DNA of 64,000 nucleotides, taken from positions 930,001 through 994,000 of the forward strand of contig NZ_CP016180.1 in the NCBI RefSeq assembly GCF_013377295.1. Reading direction: 5' to 3'. Within the stretch, counting starts at the first letter, position 1. Each line of letters begins with the position of its first letter. Both the position numbers and the translations under genes were made by a program. The DNA comes from Pasteurella skyensis. Its GTDB lineage: Bacteria; Pseudomonadota; Gammaproteobacteria; Enterobacterales; Pasteurellaceae. The notes under the pieces are model-generated. The model had not been told where the DNA came from and did no database searches. It worked only from the letters and a program-made list of their open reading frames with translations. This document shows, one piece after another, positions 47,046-55,944 of the stretch.

Positions 47046-49097
47046 TTATTTTTTAATATTGCTTTTAGGATACCTTGCTGGAAAAATATAAGATAAAAGC
47101 ACCAATAACATTACGATAAAAATCAAACATTTAGCCACAACTATGGTTATAGAATGTCTGTTATATACTTTGGTTGGTCTTATGAGATCAAGAGTTAAAA
47201 TACCTTTTGTAGTAGAAACCTTACTGATCACGCCTGCAATACTCTTTTTAGTATTCTGCCTCTTTTGCACCTTTTGAATTTTTTCCATTATGGTATCAAA
47301 AGAACTATAAGGCACGATTTCATTTAAAATGCTTTCTCTTTTTAAAATAATCCCCCCACGAGCCTGAGTAAGATTAGCAATATCTTTAATTTGTTTATTT
47401 TTTTGTCTATGTTGATTTGCCCAGTGCATAACCGTATTACGTAAACCATTTACCGTTTGTTGTAATGTTAATAACCGTTCATAACCAAAATATTGTTTAA
47501 ATTCTGCAACAGGAAGTGGCTTATTTTTATAGTCTTGATAAAGATGAATTAAATACAAATTTTGGGGTGTTGAAAATTGTTGTGCTAAATCTTGATATAG
47601 CTGTTCACAAGAATTTGTGAGTTTCTCTGAACATACTTTATCTAATAAATTCAGCAGGTTATTTGGTTCAATAATTTTAACCACAGGTGCAGAACCCATT
47701 GAATAGCTAGATATAATTTCTTGTTCTGGTGGTTGAGATAAATTATTTTTCAATCCACTGTATTTTCTTGAAAAATAAATATCCTTTAAACGTGAGTAAC
47801 TGTTTTCTATTTCAAAAAAATCACCTTCTGCTAAAGCAATGAGTTCATCAGAATCTTGTGGTAGTTGTAGTTGCTCTTTAGGAAAAATACGAATAGCATT
47901 AGGATCGAGTTGATTTGAATGATCAATTTCTACATCAATATTATTTGCTAAATCAATAAAATCAATATAATCGCCTCTCTTTGCATTTAATAACTCATCC
48001 TCTTTCGTCAATATTTGATGATTATTTTTAAATAAATAATGCTCTACAGCAGTAATATTTTCTAATAATGGCGGTGTGGTGAAATAAAATAGAGCAAACC
48101 ATAACACAGCAAAAAAAGAAAATGCCCCTAAACGATCGTTTGGTCTTGGTGGGTAGTTTTTATAATGCTCTTCTACGGATAAACCATTTGCAACACTTAA
48201 TAAGGTGTAATGCTTACTCTTTTCATCAAATACCACTTCTGCTTCGGTACTCTCTTGTTGGCTTTTATTTTTATCATTTAATTGATTTTTATAACCTTCT
48301 GTAGTCGGAAAATTTAAACCAACAAAGTAAGTTGATAGGGTTACTCTGACATCTTCTAAGTGTTTAGTTGGCAAAAATTTTGGTGTACCTTTAATCCTTT
48401 TTACTTCTTTTACAACAGCATTTTTGGATTTTGTTTTTAGTACACTATCAATCATCAACACTATGCTAATCACCGCTGCACTTTGCCATATATTTAAAAA
48501 AAGCATTTGTTCAGACATTAAACTCATCAAACAAAATAACAACGCTAAACAGAAATAAAACAGCCCCCAACCATAACTTATTTGGCTTTGTCTAACACGA
48601 TATTCTATTTTGCTTTCATTACGAGTAGATAAAACTTTTGCTTCTGGTTTAAATCCCCATAATTCAATATTTGGTTGTAAAAAATTATGCCCATTCACTG
48701 ATATAGCGGTCGCATACAGTTCACGCCCAACTTTAGTCACCACGTATTCAATGGTATTTTCTGCTATTAAAAAATTATCTAAAGGATAAGGAAAAAAGAT
48801 ATTAATGCCGTCAGCCTGCATTTTAACGCTTGTTTTCTTCATTCTTGGAAGAAATAATTTTGCAAAGGTAATTTTTGCCTTATCAAGCTGATAAACCTGA
48901 TCAGAAACCAGTGACAAAGAATGAATAGTTAAATGGGGGGATAAAAACGCTTTTTCTTGCTCTGTTATTTTACGAATAGGATTAGTTGGATGTTTTAATC
49001 GATTTTGGCTTTCTAGAGACAAAGTTAAGTATTTAAGAGCAGAAAATGCCCCATAAGCTCCAATAAGCGTAGCGAGAAGTATTGATAAACCTTGCAT
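47046..49097 (-). CDS. IgaA/UmoB-like inner membrane protein
   Basis: A 683-residue membrane protein whose layout matches IgaA (711 residues), the inhibitor of the Rcs phosphorelay. Layout: one span at about 3-22, a cytoplasmic domain to about 172, two spans at about 173-214, a second cytoplasmic domain to about 325, a span at about 327-345, a large periplasmic domain with a close Cys pair (KVCSEKLTNSCE), and a last span at about 655-676. Sequence hints are the AISVNGHNF stretch, like VISLNGHTL in IgaA. Primary similarity is weak, and no rcs genes are in the window. Single gene. Confidence 0.55.
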   Translation of the reverse strand: MQGLSILLATLIGAYGAFSALKYLTLSLESQNRLKHPTNPIRKITEQEKAFLSPHLTIHSLSLVSDQVYQLDKAKITFAKLFLPRMKKTSVKMQADGINIFFPYPLDNFLIAENTIEYVVTKVGRELYATAISVNGHNFLQPNIELWGFKPEAKVLSTRNESKIEYRVRQSQISYGWGLFYFCLALLFCLMSLMSEQMLFLNIWQSAAVISIVLMIDSVLKTKSKNAVVKEVKRIKGTPKFLPTKHLEDVRVTLSTYFVGLNFPTTEGYKNQLNDKNKSQQESTEAEVVFDEKSKHYTLLSVANGLSVEEHYKNYPPRPNDRLGAFSFFAVLWFALFYFTTPPLLENITAVEHYLFKNNHQILTKEDELLNAKRGDYIDFIDLANNIDVEIDHSNQLDPNAIRIFPKEQLQLPQDSDELIALAEGDFFEIENSYSRLKDIYFSRKYSGLKNNLSQPPEQEIISSYSMGSAPVVKIIEPNNLLNLLDKVCSEKLTNSCEQLYQDLAQQFSTPQNLYLIHLYQDYKNKPLPVAEFKQYFGYERLLTLQQTVNGLRNTVMHWANQHRQKNKQIKDIANLTQARGGIILKRESILNEIVPYSSFDTIMEKIQKVQKRQNTKKSIAGVISKVSTTKGILTLDLIRPTKVYNRHSITIVVAKCLIFIVMLLVLLSYIFPARYPKSNIKK

Positions 49098-49194
49098 TCT
49101 AATTATTCCTTATTATTTATTTTTATAGTAAATTAAAATTAGCACTATAAATTCACATAAATTATTATTTTAAACTCAATCTAATTGCTGGTTC

Positions 49195-49236
49195 GTAGGG
49201 GCGACATTAGCAAGCTTGCTTGCGTATATTCGCCCG
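49195..49236 (+). repeat. Palindromic repeat, copy 1
   Basis: Begins GTAGGGGCGACATTAG and ends GTATATTCGCCCG, with an inner CAAG/CTTG inverted repeat. Same frame of conserved bases as copies 2 and 3 in the opposite orientation. Confidence 0.7.
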
Positions 49237-49324
49237 TTTCTCGATATAAAATTTACTCATAAAATCTAAAAAATATCGGTCAAATAAAAGAAATAATTTC
49301 CAAGATATTCTTATCCTGTGCATT

Positions 49325-49366
49325 CGGGAGCATATACGTAAACTACGTTTACTAATGCTCCCCTAC
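49325..49366 (-). repeat. Palindromic repeat, copy 2
   Basis: On the minus strand reads GTAGGGGAGCATTAGTAAAC then GTAGTTTACGTATATGCTCCCG. Forms a hairpin with arms GGGAGCAT and ATGCTCCC. Confidence 0.7.
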
Positions 49367-49381
49367 AATATTAATCTCAAT

Positions 49382-49969
49382 TTAATTTACTATATTATTT
49401 GATGAGCAAGCTATAAATCGATAGATGCCTTTTGGTGCTTCAATATAAAATGGATATATTTTGCCGCCCATTGTAAAAGTTGGCACTTCTTGTTTCCCTT
49501 TTATTCTAAGTTTTTCTGTTTTATCAGGCTTTAAATAAAAGTGATGATTTTCTGAATTATTATGATGAACTTCTATCATTTTTTTACATTGATTGATAAA
49601 TACCACTCTACCTGATTGCAAAGAACAAGCAACTAAATCGTATTTTTCTCTGCAAGACCAACCACAAAAAAAGTCAGGTGCTGCATATCTAACATCAAAT
49701 AAATACCATTTTTTATTCATTTTAAAAATAGGAATATCATCATTGCCTTGATAACTATAAGAAGACCATCTATTTTGTTGTACTTCACCTGCTTTTAAAT
49801 TAAAGGCAATTTTATGGTCATCCATAAACGTCTTCGTATTTTGTTTATGATTAAAATATACCTGAATTTCACTCTCACAACTATTTTTAATCACTGTTCC
49901 GTGTGGAGCTGGCATTGCAAAACAGAGTTGAGAAATAAAAACAAAGAATAGAACAAATATTTTTTTCAT
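49382..49969 (-). CDS. Secreted protein with two tandem related domains, unknown
   Basis: About 195 residues from the ATG chosen here (a longer start adds five residues). Sec signal peptide at 1-18 (KKIFVLFFVFISQLCFA). The mature part shows an internal duplication: both halves have a (G)xVxxNxC start, a stretch of beta-type residues, then a xVPxFxM(N/G)xKxYxF pattern (IPIFKMNKKWYLF and VPTFTMGGKIYPF), each followed by a short tail. Several Cys suggest disulfides. I do not recognise the family. It lies in an accessory islet. Confidence 0.65.
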   Translation of the reverse strand: MKKIFVLFFVFISQLCFAMPAPHGTVIKNSCESEIQVYFNHKQNTKTFMDDHKIAFNLKAGEVQQNRWSSYSYQGNDDIPIFKMNKKWYLFDVRYAAPDFFCGWSCREKYDLVACSLQSGRVVFINQCKKMIEVHHNNSENHHFYLKPDKTEKLRIKGKQEVPTFTMGGKIYPFYIEAPKGIYRFIACSSNNIVN

Positions 49970-49987
49970 CGTGTAATTATCCAAATT

Positions 49988-50021
49988 ATAGCGGTAACAT
50001 TGTAATCAAAATTTGCAATTT
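49988..50021 (+). repeat. Extended DNA uptake signal
   Basis: TAGCGGTAACATT then AAAATTTGCAATTTT, between the secreted protein and the YcxB-like gene. Confidence 0.65.
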
Positions 50022-50543
50022 TTATATCTTAACTTTATTTGTAAACTTTTTTAATAAAAAATCCTTTAAAACAATAAAATCATTATCTTTAAAACTCGAT
50101 TTTGGGATCACTGAATATTGCCTTTTTCCATAGATTAAAATTAATGTCGTTTCATTTTCCAAAAAATCTGTATAGAAAGTCCATTCAAGTTGAGATTTGA
50201 TATTAAGCATTTCATAATAAATACCTGTTTCAGAAAATATAATTTTTTGCTGACAGTTAAATTTACTTGTCATTTTTAATCTCATTAAATAGACAAATTT
50301 TCCTAAATCAAAAATACCTATAAAATCCAGTATTCCAATCAGCACAAAAAGTACACTATACATTATAAATTCATTGGTTAAATGAAAATAAAACGTATAA
50401 ATAGCAAGTAAAAAACCAAATAATATTAAACTCACCGCCACCACTTTATCAATCTTATAGCCTAACGTTTGCTGTTCATAGGTTGTATAAGCATCAAGGT
50501 AATCTTTAATTTTTGGTAAATAGGTTATTTCAATCTCTTTCAT
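50022..50543 (-). CDS. YcxB-like membrane protein
   Basis: A 173-residue protein: a short soluble N-terminus (MKEIEITYLPKIKDYLDAYTTY), two spans at about 33-51 and 58-80, then a C-terminal beta-rich domain with KIIFSETGIYYE, SQLEWTFYTDF and QYSVIPKSSF. This is the layout of YcxB-family proteins, often next to signalling or competition genes, function unknown. It lies between the secreted protein and the SMI1/KNR4-like gene. Confidence 0.75.
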   Translation of the reverse strand: MKEIEITYLPKIKDYLDAYTTYEQQTLGYKIDKVVAVSLILFGFLLAIYTFYFHLTNEFIMYSVLFVLIGILDFIGIFDLGKFVYLMRLKMTSKFNCQQKIIFSETGIYYEMLNIKSQLEWTFYTDFLENETTLILIYGKRQYSVIPKSSFKDNDFIVLKDFLLKKFTNKVKI

Positions 50544-50556
50544 TGGTTTCTTATTT

Positions 50557-50588
50557 TTTGTAAATTATGATAAAAATCATACCGCTTA
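50557..50588 (-). repeat. Degenerate DNA uptake signal
   Basis: TTTTTTGTAAATTATG then ATCATACCGCTTA, overlapping the end of the SMI1/KNR4-like gene by three bases. Confidence 0.55.
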
Positions 50589-51746
50589 AGCACGAAACTC
50601 TTCATACTCCACACATTCATTGTATAATTCATAATCTTCTAAAATAATATTAAACTGATTTATTTTTTCTATCCTTAAAAATTCATTCCAAAGAATGCTT
50701 AAATCTTCATAAGATTTTGTTTTTTCAAAGTTTTGTAAATATTCACTATAGATATTATGTGAATAATCATCACTATAATCCAAAACAAAATACAATCCGT
50801 CAGAACTAAATAGCATAATAAAAAAGTCTGCATTTACCTTTTTTTGAGCAAATACAAAAAAATTATTATTTAGAAATTGTAAATATTTATCATCACAGAT
50901 TTCATCAAAAATCTCATTATTTATAAAACCATCATCTTGCAAAAATTTAAAATAATCAATTAAACCAACAATCTTTTTTGTAGAAAAAATCTCAAAACCA
51001 TATTCAAAATCCACACCATTTGCATAAGTTTCATAAATACTTTTTACTTGCTTTGGTAGTATTATATGTAAGCGATTTTCTATCTCTTTTACATCTTGTA
51101 GATTTACCTTTTCATAAACTTTTATAGCATTTTTTATTCTATCATTATCTTCACAACAAAGTTCTAAATACTCTTTATAGTTTTTTACTATGGTTTTATT
51201 TTTTACACTTAAAAGTTTTTTGAGCCTTTTTATAAGATCTTCATCACTTTCTTCATCTTCACTCTCATACTCCACAAAATCAATAATTTTACCATTTACA
51301 TCATATAGCTTAATCCAAGCAAGAAAACCATTTTCATAATATAACTCTTTTAAAAACCAAGCTGATTTTTGCCAAATCTCAGCACTCTGCTCTAAACTTT
51401 TACCTTTAAATATTTTAGTATCTAGTGGCTTATCTTCAAAAGCCAAACGCCACTCTTTTTGTGTGCCATTATTAAAGTCGTCTTTATCTTTTGCTGGATA
51501 TTTTACCCAGATAAAACTCCCTGCCAAATATTCCAGTACTACTCCATCATCAATTCCAACTGGTGGAAAAAATTCTTGCTTAATTATTTTTTCTTGTTGA
51601 TTAAATGTTTTTTTAATAATAAGTTTGCCATCTAAATCATAATAATCCCAAGTTCCAAAATGTTTACCTTTCTTGATTTTTCCGTCTTTCCATAAAAACA
51701 GTTCTTTATCAAAAATTGCTGTTGGGGTGGGTTTATATTCTTCCAA
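50586..51746 (-). CDS. SMI1/KNR4-like protein with N-terminal YwqK/MORN-type repeats
   Basis: About 386 residues from a TTG start with AAGGAAG at good distance. A longer frame starting at 51809 reads through an uptake signal, so it is less likely. The N-terminal part has short repeats of the type GKIKKGKHFGTWDYYDLDGKL and LKELYYENGFLAW, seen in YwqK/MORN proteins. The C-terminal part (from about 225) is SMI1/KNR4-like with VKEIENRLHIILPKQVKSIYETYANG. This family includes many immunity proteins against polymorphic toxins. No toxin gene is adjacent, so an immunity role is only a possibility. Codons are AT-rich. Confidence 0.65.
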   Translation of the reverse strand: MEEYKPTPTAIFDKELFLWKDGKIKKGKHFGTWDYYDLDGKLIIKKTFNQQEKIIKQEFFPPVGIDDGVVLEYLAGSFIWVKYPAKDKDDFNNGTQKEWRLAFEDKPLDTKIFKGKSLEQSAEIWQKSAWFLKELYYENGFLAWIKLYDVNGKIIDFVEYESEDEESDEDLIKRLKKLLSVKNKTIVKNYKEYLELCCEDNDRIKNAIKVYEKVNLQDVKEIENRLHIILPKQVKSIYETYANGVDFEYGFEIFSTKKIVGLIDYFKFLQDDGFINNEIFDEICDDKYLQFLNNNFFVFAQKKVNADFFIMLFSSDGLYFVLDYSDDYSHNIYSEYLQNFEKTKSYEDLSILWNEFLRIEKINQFNIILEDYELYNECVEYEEFRA

Positions 51747-51766
51747 TTTATTCTTCCTTGTCTTAT

Positions 51767-51798
51767 TTTTGTAAATTCTGATGAAAATCATACCGCTT
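51767..51798 (-). repeat. Degenerate DNA uptake signal
   Basis: TTTTGTAAATTCTG then ATCATACCGCTTAT, directly upstream of the SMI1/KNR4-like gene. Confidence 0.55.
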
Positions 51799-51809
51799 AT
51801 TTTAGACAT

Positions 51810-52182
51810 CTTACTGATAAAATATAACTAATCAAGAATAGAAAATGTAATTATATTGTACACAATTATACTATTTTTATTATTTCCGACGATCAATCTA
51901 TCAAAACATCCATTCGTCAATGCATACTTTGACGCTACGTTTTGTGTATCCACCCTACGTATATATGTGAAATTATTAAATTTGTAAATTTTTGATTTAA
52001 TCTACCCGCTATATTTATGACTAATAATATTTTGTGGGAATTTTTATATCAAGCTATGGGAGGATATACGCAAACTACGTTTGCTAATCACTCCCCTACA
52101 ACAAATATATCAGTTATTTTTATAATTTTTACCGTTATAAATTTATGCTACAATTCCCCTAAATTTACCATCAAAATAAGCT
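51810..52182. other. Intergenic region with repeats, between the islet and sbcB
   Basis: A 373-base gap. It holds one degenerate palindromic repeat (51930-51960, CGTAGGGTGGAT type on the minus strand), a degenerate uptake signal near 51978-52012 and palindromic copy 3 (52057-52099). No ORF is seen. Confidence 0.6.
52057..52099 (-). repeat. Palindromic repeat, copy 3
   Basis: On the minus strand reads GTAGGGGAGTGATTAGCAAAC then GTAGTTTGCGTATATCCTCCC, same family and same orientation as copy 2. Lies 84 bases ahead of sbcB. Confidence 0.7.
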
Positions 52183-53724
52183 ATGAATAAACAGACCTTT
52201 TTTATTTACGACTACGAAAGTTTTGGAACTAATCCAGCCAGTGACCGCCCTGCTCAATTTGCAGGTATTCGTACTGACAGTGATTTTAATATCATCGGCA
52301 AACCAGTAATGTTTTATTGCAAGCAAACACCTGATTATTTACCTTCACCTGAAGCAGTAATGGTAACAGGTATTACACCTCAACACTGCAATAAAGAAGG
52401 GGTGATTGAACCTGAATTTAGTGAGCGAATTCATCAAGAGTTTAGCCAGCCGAATACTTGTGTAATGGGCTATAACAACATTCGTTATGATGATGAAATG
52501 ACACGTTATACTTTCTTTCGTAACTTTTTTGATCCTTATGAATATAGCTGGAAAAATGGTAATTCTCGTTGGGATTTACTTGATGTAGTACGAGCCTGCT
52601 ATGCGTTACGTCCTGATGGTATAAATTGGGCGTATGATGAGGAAGGTAATCCAAGCTTTAAATTAGAAAATTTAACTAAAGCCAATGGGATTGAGCATAG
52701 TGATGCCCACGATGCGATGGCAGACGTGTATGCAACCATTGAAATGGCAAAGTTGATTAAACAAAAGCAACCAAAATTATTCCAATTTTTCTTTGAAAAT
52801 CGTGGCAAAAAAGCCATTGAAAAAATGATCGACACAGGTGAAATGACGCCTCTTGTTCACGTATCTGGAATGCTGGGCAATTATCGTGGAAATACTGCGT
52901 GGGTGGTACCTATAGCGTGGCACCCAACTAATCAGAATGCTGTGATTGTGTGTGATTTAGCGGGTAATGTTGATGATTTGCTTAATGAAGATCCTCGTGT
53001 TTTACAAGAACGACTTTATACGAAAAAAGCATTATTAGAAGAACAAGGCTTGCATTCTGTTCCGTTAAAATTAGTGCATATTAATAAATGCCCTATTATT
53101 GCACCTGCAAAAACCTTATTACCTGAAAATGCCGATCGTTTAGGGATCGATCGCAGCTACTGTTTAGAAAATTTAAAACGTTTAAAACAACATAAAAATT
53201 TAATTCGAGAGAAAGTAAACGATATCTTCAGTGAGGAACGAACCTTTGCAGAAGCAACCAATGTTGAACTTACACTGTATGAATCCTTTTTTTCTAATGC
53301 AGATAAAAATAATATGGCAATTTTACGCACCCTTAAACCTGAAGAATTAGCCAATCACGGCTTAAAATTTAGTGATCCTCGTGTAGAAAAATTACTATTC
53401 AATTATCGTGCCAGACACTATCCTCACACACTCACTCGTAGCGAACAAATTCGTTGGCAAAAATATTGTGATCAACAAATTAATGAAAAGGCACAACAAT
53501 TCAGTCAATCAATTAATGAGCTATTTAATCAATATCACGATGATGAAGAAAAGGTAAAATTATTAGAAGATCTGACCGCTTATGCTGAAAAACTGTCACA
53601 AATACAAAGGTTCAGCTATACAAAAAGTAATCAAAATGATGATTTAATTGAAAAACTTAATAGAGTGGCAGAACAAAGTTGTGATAAAAAGACTAAAATT
53701 GCAGCATTAAAAACATTAATTTAA
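52183..53724 (+). CDS. sbcB: Exodeoxyribonuclease I
   Basis: Single-strand 3'-5' exonuclease for mismatch repair and recombination. 513 residues, longer than E. coli (475) because of a C-terminal extension rich in Gln, Asp and Lys. The DEDDh nuclease domain has Asp10/Glu12 (IYDYESFGT), a middle Asp in NNIRYDDEMTRY, and His/Asp in SDAHDAMADV near 180-187. The ExoI SH3-like and helical domains follow. Convergent with tyrP. Confidence 0.94.
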   Translation: MNKQTFFIYDYESFGTNPASDRPAQFAGIRTDSDFNIIGKPVMFYCKQTPDYLPSPEAVMVTGITPQHCNKEGVIEPEFSERIHQEFSQPNTCVMGYNNIRYDDEMTRYTFFRNFFDPYEYSWKNGNSRWDLLDVVRACYALRPDGINWAYDEEGNPSFKLENLTKANGIEHSDAHDAMADVYATIEMAKLIKQKQPKLFQFFFENRGKKAIEKMIDTGEMTPLVHVSGMLGNYRGNTAWVVPIAWHPTNQNAVIVCDLAGNVDDLLNEDPRVLQERLYTKKALLEEQGLHSVPLKLVHINKCPIIAPAKTLLPENADRLGIDRSYCLENLKRLKQHKNLIREKVNDIFSEERTFAEATNVELTLYESFFSNADKNNMAILRTLKPEELANHGLKFSDPRVEKLLFNYRARHYPHTLTRSEQIRWQKYCDQQINEKAQQFSQSINELFNQYHDDEEKVKLLEDLTAYAEKLSQIQRFSYTKSNQNDDLIEKLNRVAEQSCDKKTKIAALKTLI

Positions 53725-53754
53725 GACGACCTATTTTCACTTATTATTAACAAA

Positions 53755-53785
53755 AAATCCCTTCTGTTTTTAACAAAAGGGATTT
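53755..53785 (+). terminator. Bidirectional terminator between sbcB and tyrP
   Basis: Stem AAATCCCTT/AAGGGATTT (53755-53763 with 53777-53785), 13-base loop, T-rich on the plus side and A-rich (T-rich on minus) before it. Ends both converging genes. Confidence 0.7.
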
Positions 53786-53812
53786 GTAATTTTTATTCAA
53801 AAATAGGACTAA

Positions 53813-55024
53813 TTATCCCACCACTTTTGGTAAATACCCTGCTTGAATTAAGAATGGTACACTCATAATAAGTAAACCTGAAACTAAAGCAATTGCTAAT
53901 GAAAAATTGCCCCCAAACACTCGGTAAGGTAAATCTGGGTAACGTTTTCTCATACGCCATACCATCCCAATTGGTAAAATTAAACCATAGAATGTAAACA
54001 TTTGCCCTGCATAGCCCAACGCCATAATAAAGCCTTCAGGATAAAATAAAGCAAAAACAAGCGGTGGTACAAATGTAAGTAGGCTTAATACTGTCTGACC
54101 TGCGGTAATATTAACGCGTTTTAATAAATCTTCTAAACAATGTAACAAGCTTAATGCTACGCCTAAGAAAGATGTCACCAAAGCTAATGTTGAAAATAAA
54201 CGTACCGCTTCACCAATAAAACCACTACCCGTAATATGTTTTGTTGCATTTACTAAGCCATTTAATGTAGGTCCACTAGTTAAAATTTGAACAAATTCCG
54301 TTTGGCTTAATGTACCGTGTGTTGCCATTTGCCATAATATATAAGCAATAAGTGGAATCCCTGTACCTATAATGATAGAGGCTCTTAATCGTTTTACGTT
54401 TCCTTCAAGATAACGATTGAGGCTTGGGATCACAACGTGGAAACCAAATGAGGTGAAAAAGACAGGACTTGCAGAAATAATAACAAAATCCTTTAATGGC
54501 ATTGCACCTAAATTTGAGGTTGTGACTTTTGGCAACATTACTAACAATACAAAGAAAAAGGCCACTAATTTAATAATAAATAATACTCGAGTAAGAAAAT
54601 CAACACTTCTCGTGCCAATGCTAACAAATAATCCTAAAACGATGGTAAATGCAATGGTCGCAACAGGAAATGCTGTTTTTCCTAAAAAAGGTAATAGACC
54701 TGAAAGAAGCGAACCACCACCAGAAATATATGCGGCAATAATTGCATACATAAATACAACCAGTGCTATTGTCGCAACGACTCGTCCACCTATTCCAAAA
54801 TACTGCTCTGCCAATGTAGCAATGCCTGCATTTGTACGAGGTGCTTTTTGATACACTTCTACAAAAAGTAATCCACTATAAGAAAGTAATCCCCATAGCA
54901 AAAAAAGTAGAATCAATGTGTAAGTAAATCCCATTTCAGCAGAAGTTAACGGCATAGCTAACATTCCTGCTCCTATCGTCGTGCCTGCAACAATTAAAGC
55001 ACTTCCAAATGTGTTATTTTTCAT
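53813..55024 (-). CDS. tyrP: Aromatic amino acid (tyrosine) transporter TyrP
   Basis: Inner-membrane proton-coupled importer for tyrosine of the hydroxy/aromatic amino acid permease family. 403 residues (E. coli TyrP 403) with about 11 spans. Landmarks are GSALIVAGTTIGAGMLAMPL at the N-terminus and FFTSFGFHVVIPSLNRYLEGN. TyrP and Mtr are close, so the tyrosine specificity is by resemblance. Confidence 0.92.
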   Translation of the reverse strand: MKNNTFGSALIVAGTTIGAGMLAMPLTSAEMGFTYTLILLFLLWGLLSYSGLLFVEVYQKAPRTNAGIATLAEQYFGIGGRVVATIALVVFMYAIIAAYISGGGSLLSGLLPFLGKTAFPVATIAFTIVLGLFVSIGTRSVDFLTRVLFIIKLVAFFFVLLVMLPKVTTSNLGAMPLKDFVIISASPVFFTSFGFHVVIPSLNRYLEGNVKRLRASIIIGTGIPLIAYILWQMATHGTLSQTEFVQILTSGPTLNGLVNATKHITGSGFIGEAVRLFSTLALVTSFLGVALSLLHCLEDLLKRVNITAGQTVLSLLTFVPPLVFALFYPEGFIMALGYAGQMFTFYGLILPIGMVWRMRKRYPDLPYRVFGGNFSLAIALVSGLLIMSVPFLIQAGYLPKVVG

Positions 55025-55218
55025 AATTCTCCCTTAAATATATCCAAATACTAAATATCCTAACATAAAAATTTTATTTGTGTTTATTACTACTATAAAT
55101 TTTTATTTACTCTGCTTATTATTTATAAAATTTGTAATAAAATGTTAATTATACTTGAATTAAATAATTTCGCCCTTATTATTAGGGGTAATGTTATAAC
55201 ATTGAGAATTTTTATTTA

Positions 55219-55845
55219 ATGAGCAAAAAACGCAGAGCAAGTTCTTCACGATGGCTTGCCGAACATTTTAAAGATCAATTTGTCCAAAAAGCACATAAAC
55301 AAAAATTACGCTCTCGAGCTTATTTTAAGATTGATGAAATCCAGCGAGTTGACCGTCTATTTAAACCTAATATGACGGTAGTTGACTTAGGCGCCGCACC
55401 TGGTGGTTGGTCTCAGTATGCCGTTTCACAAATCGGTAAAAAAGGTCGAGTTATTGCGTGTGATATTTTGGATATGAACCCTATTGCTGGAGTTGATTTT
55501 TTACAAGGTGACTTTCGAGAAGAGAGTGTGCTTAGTGCCTTACTTGAACGAGTAGGAGAAAAAAAAGTGGATATCGTTATGTCTGATATGGCACCTAACT
55601 TTAGTGGAACACCTGAAGTAGATATCCCTCGAGCAATGTATTTAGTTGAGCTTGCTCTTGATATGTGTCGTCAGGTTTTAACGAAAAATGGAAGCTTTGT
55701 CGTAAAAGTCTTTCAAGGTGAAGGCTTTGATGAGTATTTGAAAGAAATACGAGCAATGTTTACGAAAGTAAAAGTACGTAAACCAGAAGCTTCTCGTGGA
55801 CGCTCTCGGGAAGTTTATATTGTTGCAATAGGTTATAAAGGTTAA
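55219..55845 (+). CDS. rlmE: 23S rRNA (uridine(2552)-2'-O)-methyltransferase RlmE
   Basis: Heat-shock-linked methyltransferase of the 23S A-loop U2552. 208 residues (E. coli 209). Landmarks are [33 protein letters not shown] (SAM motif I), [16 protein letters not shown] and [22 protein letters not shown], with the K-D-K-E catalytic set recognisable. It precedes ftsH by 99 bases, as in E. coli. Confidence 0.97.
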   Translation: MSKKRRASSSRWLAEHFKDQFVQKAHKQKLRSRAYFKIDEIQRVDRLFKPNMTVVDLGAAPGGWSQYAVSQIGKKGRVIACDILDMNPIAGVDFLQGDFREESVLSALLERVGEKKVDIVMSDMAPNFSGTPEVDIPRAMYLVELALDMCRQVLTKNGSFVVKVFQGEGFDEYLKEIRAMFTKVKVRKPEASRGRSREVYIVAIGYKG

Positions 55846-55880
55846 AATTTGCAAAAAATGCAATAAATCTTACCGCTTGC
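55845..55880 (-). repeat. Uptake signal between rlmE and ftsH
   Basis: AAAATTTGCAAAAAATG then the reverse core ATCTTACCGCTTGC. Confidence 0.65.
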
Positions 55881-55944
55881 ATAGTTTAAATAAGTATTTT
55901 GTAGTACCCTGTACATAATTTATTAAAAATAGAGGAAATTAACC

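Noticed and set aside
49098-52182. Insertion sequence or prophage fragment in the accessory islet
   Set aside because: No transposase, integrase, terminal inverted repeats with target duplication, or phage genes. The palindromic repeats are short and intergenic.
54417-54851. Plus-strand frame (144 codons) opposite tyrP
   Set aside because: Antisense shadow of a membrane transporter with no ribosome site or recognisable domain.
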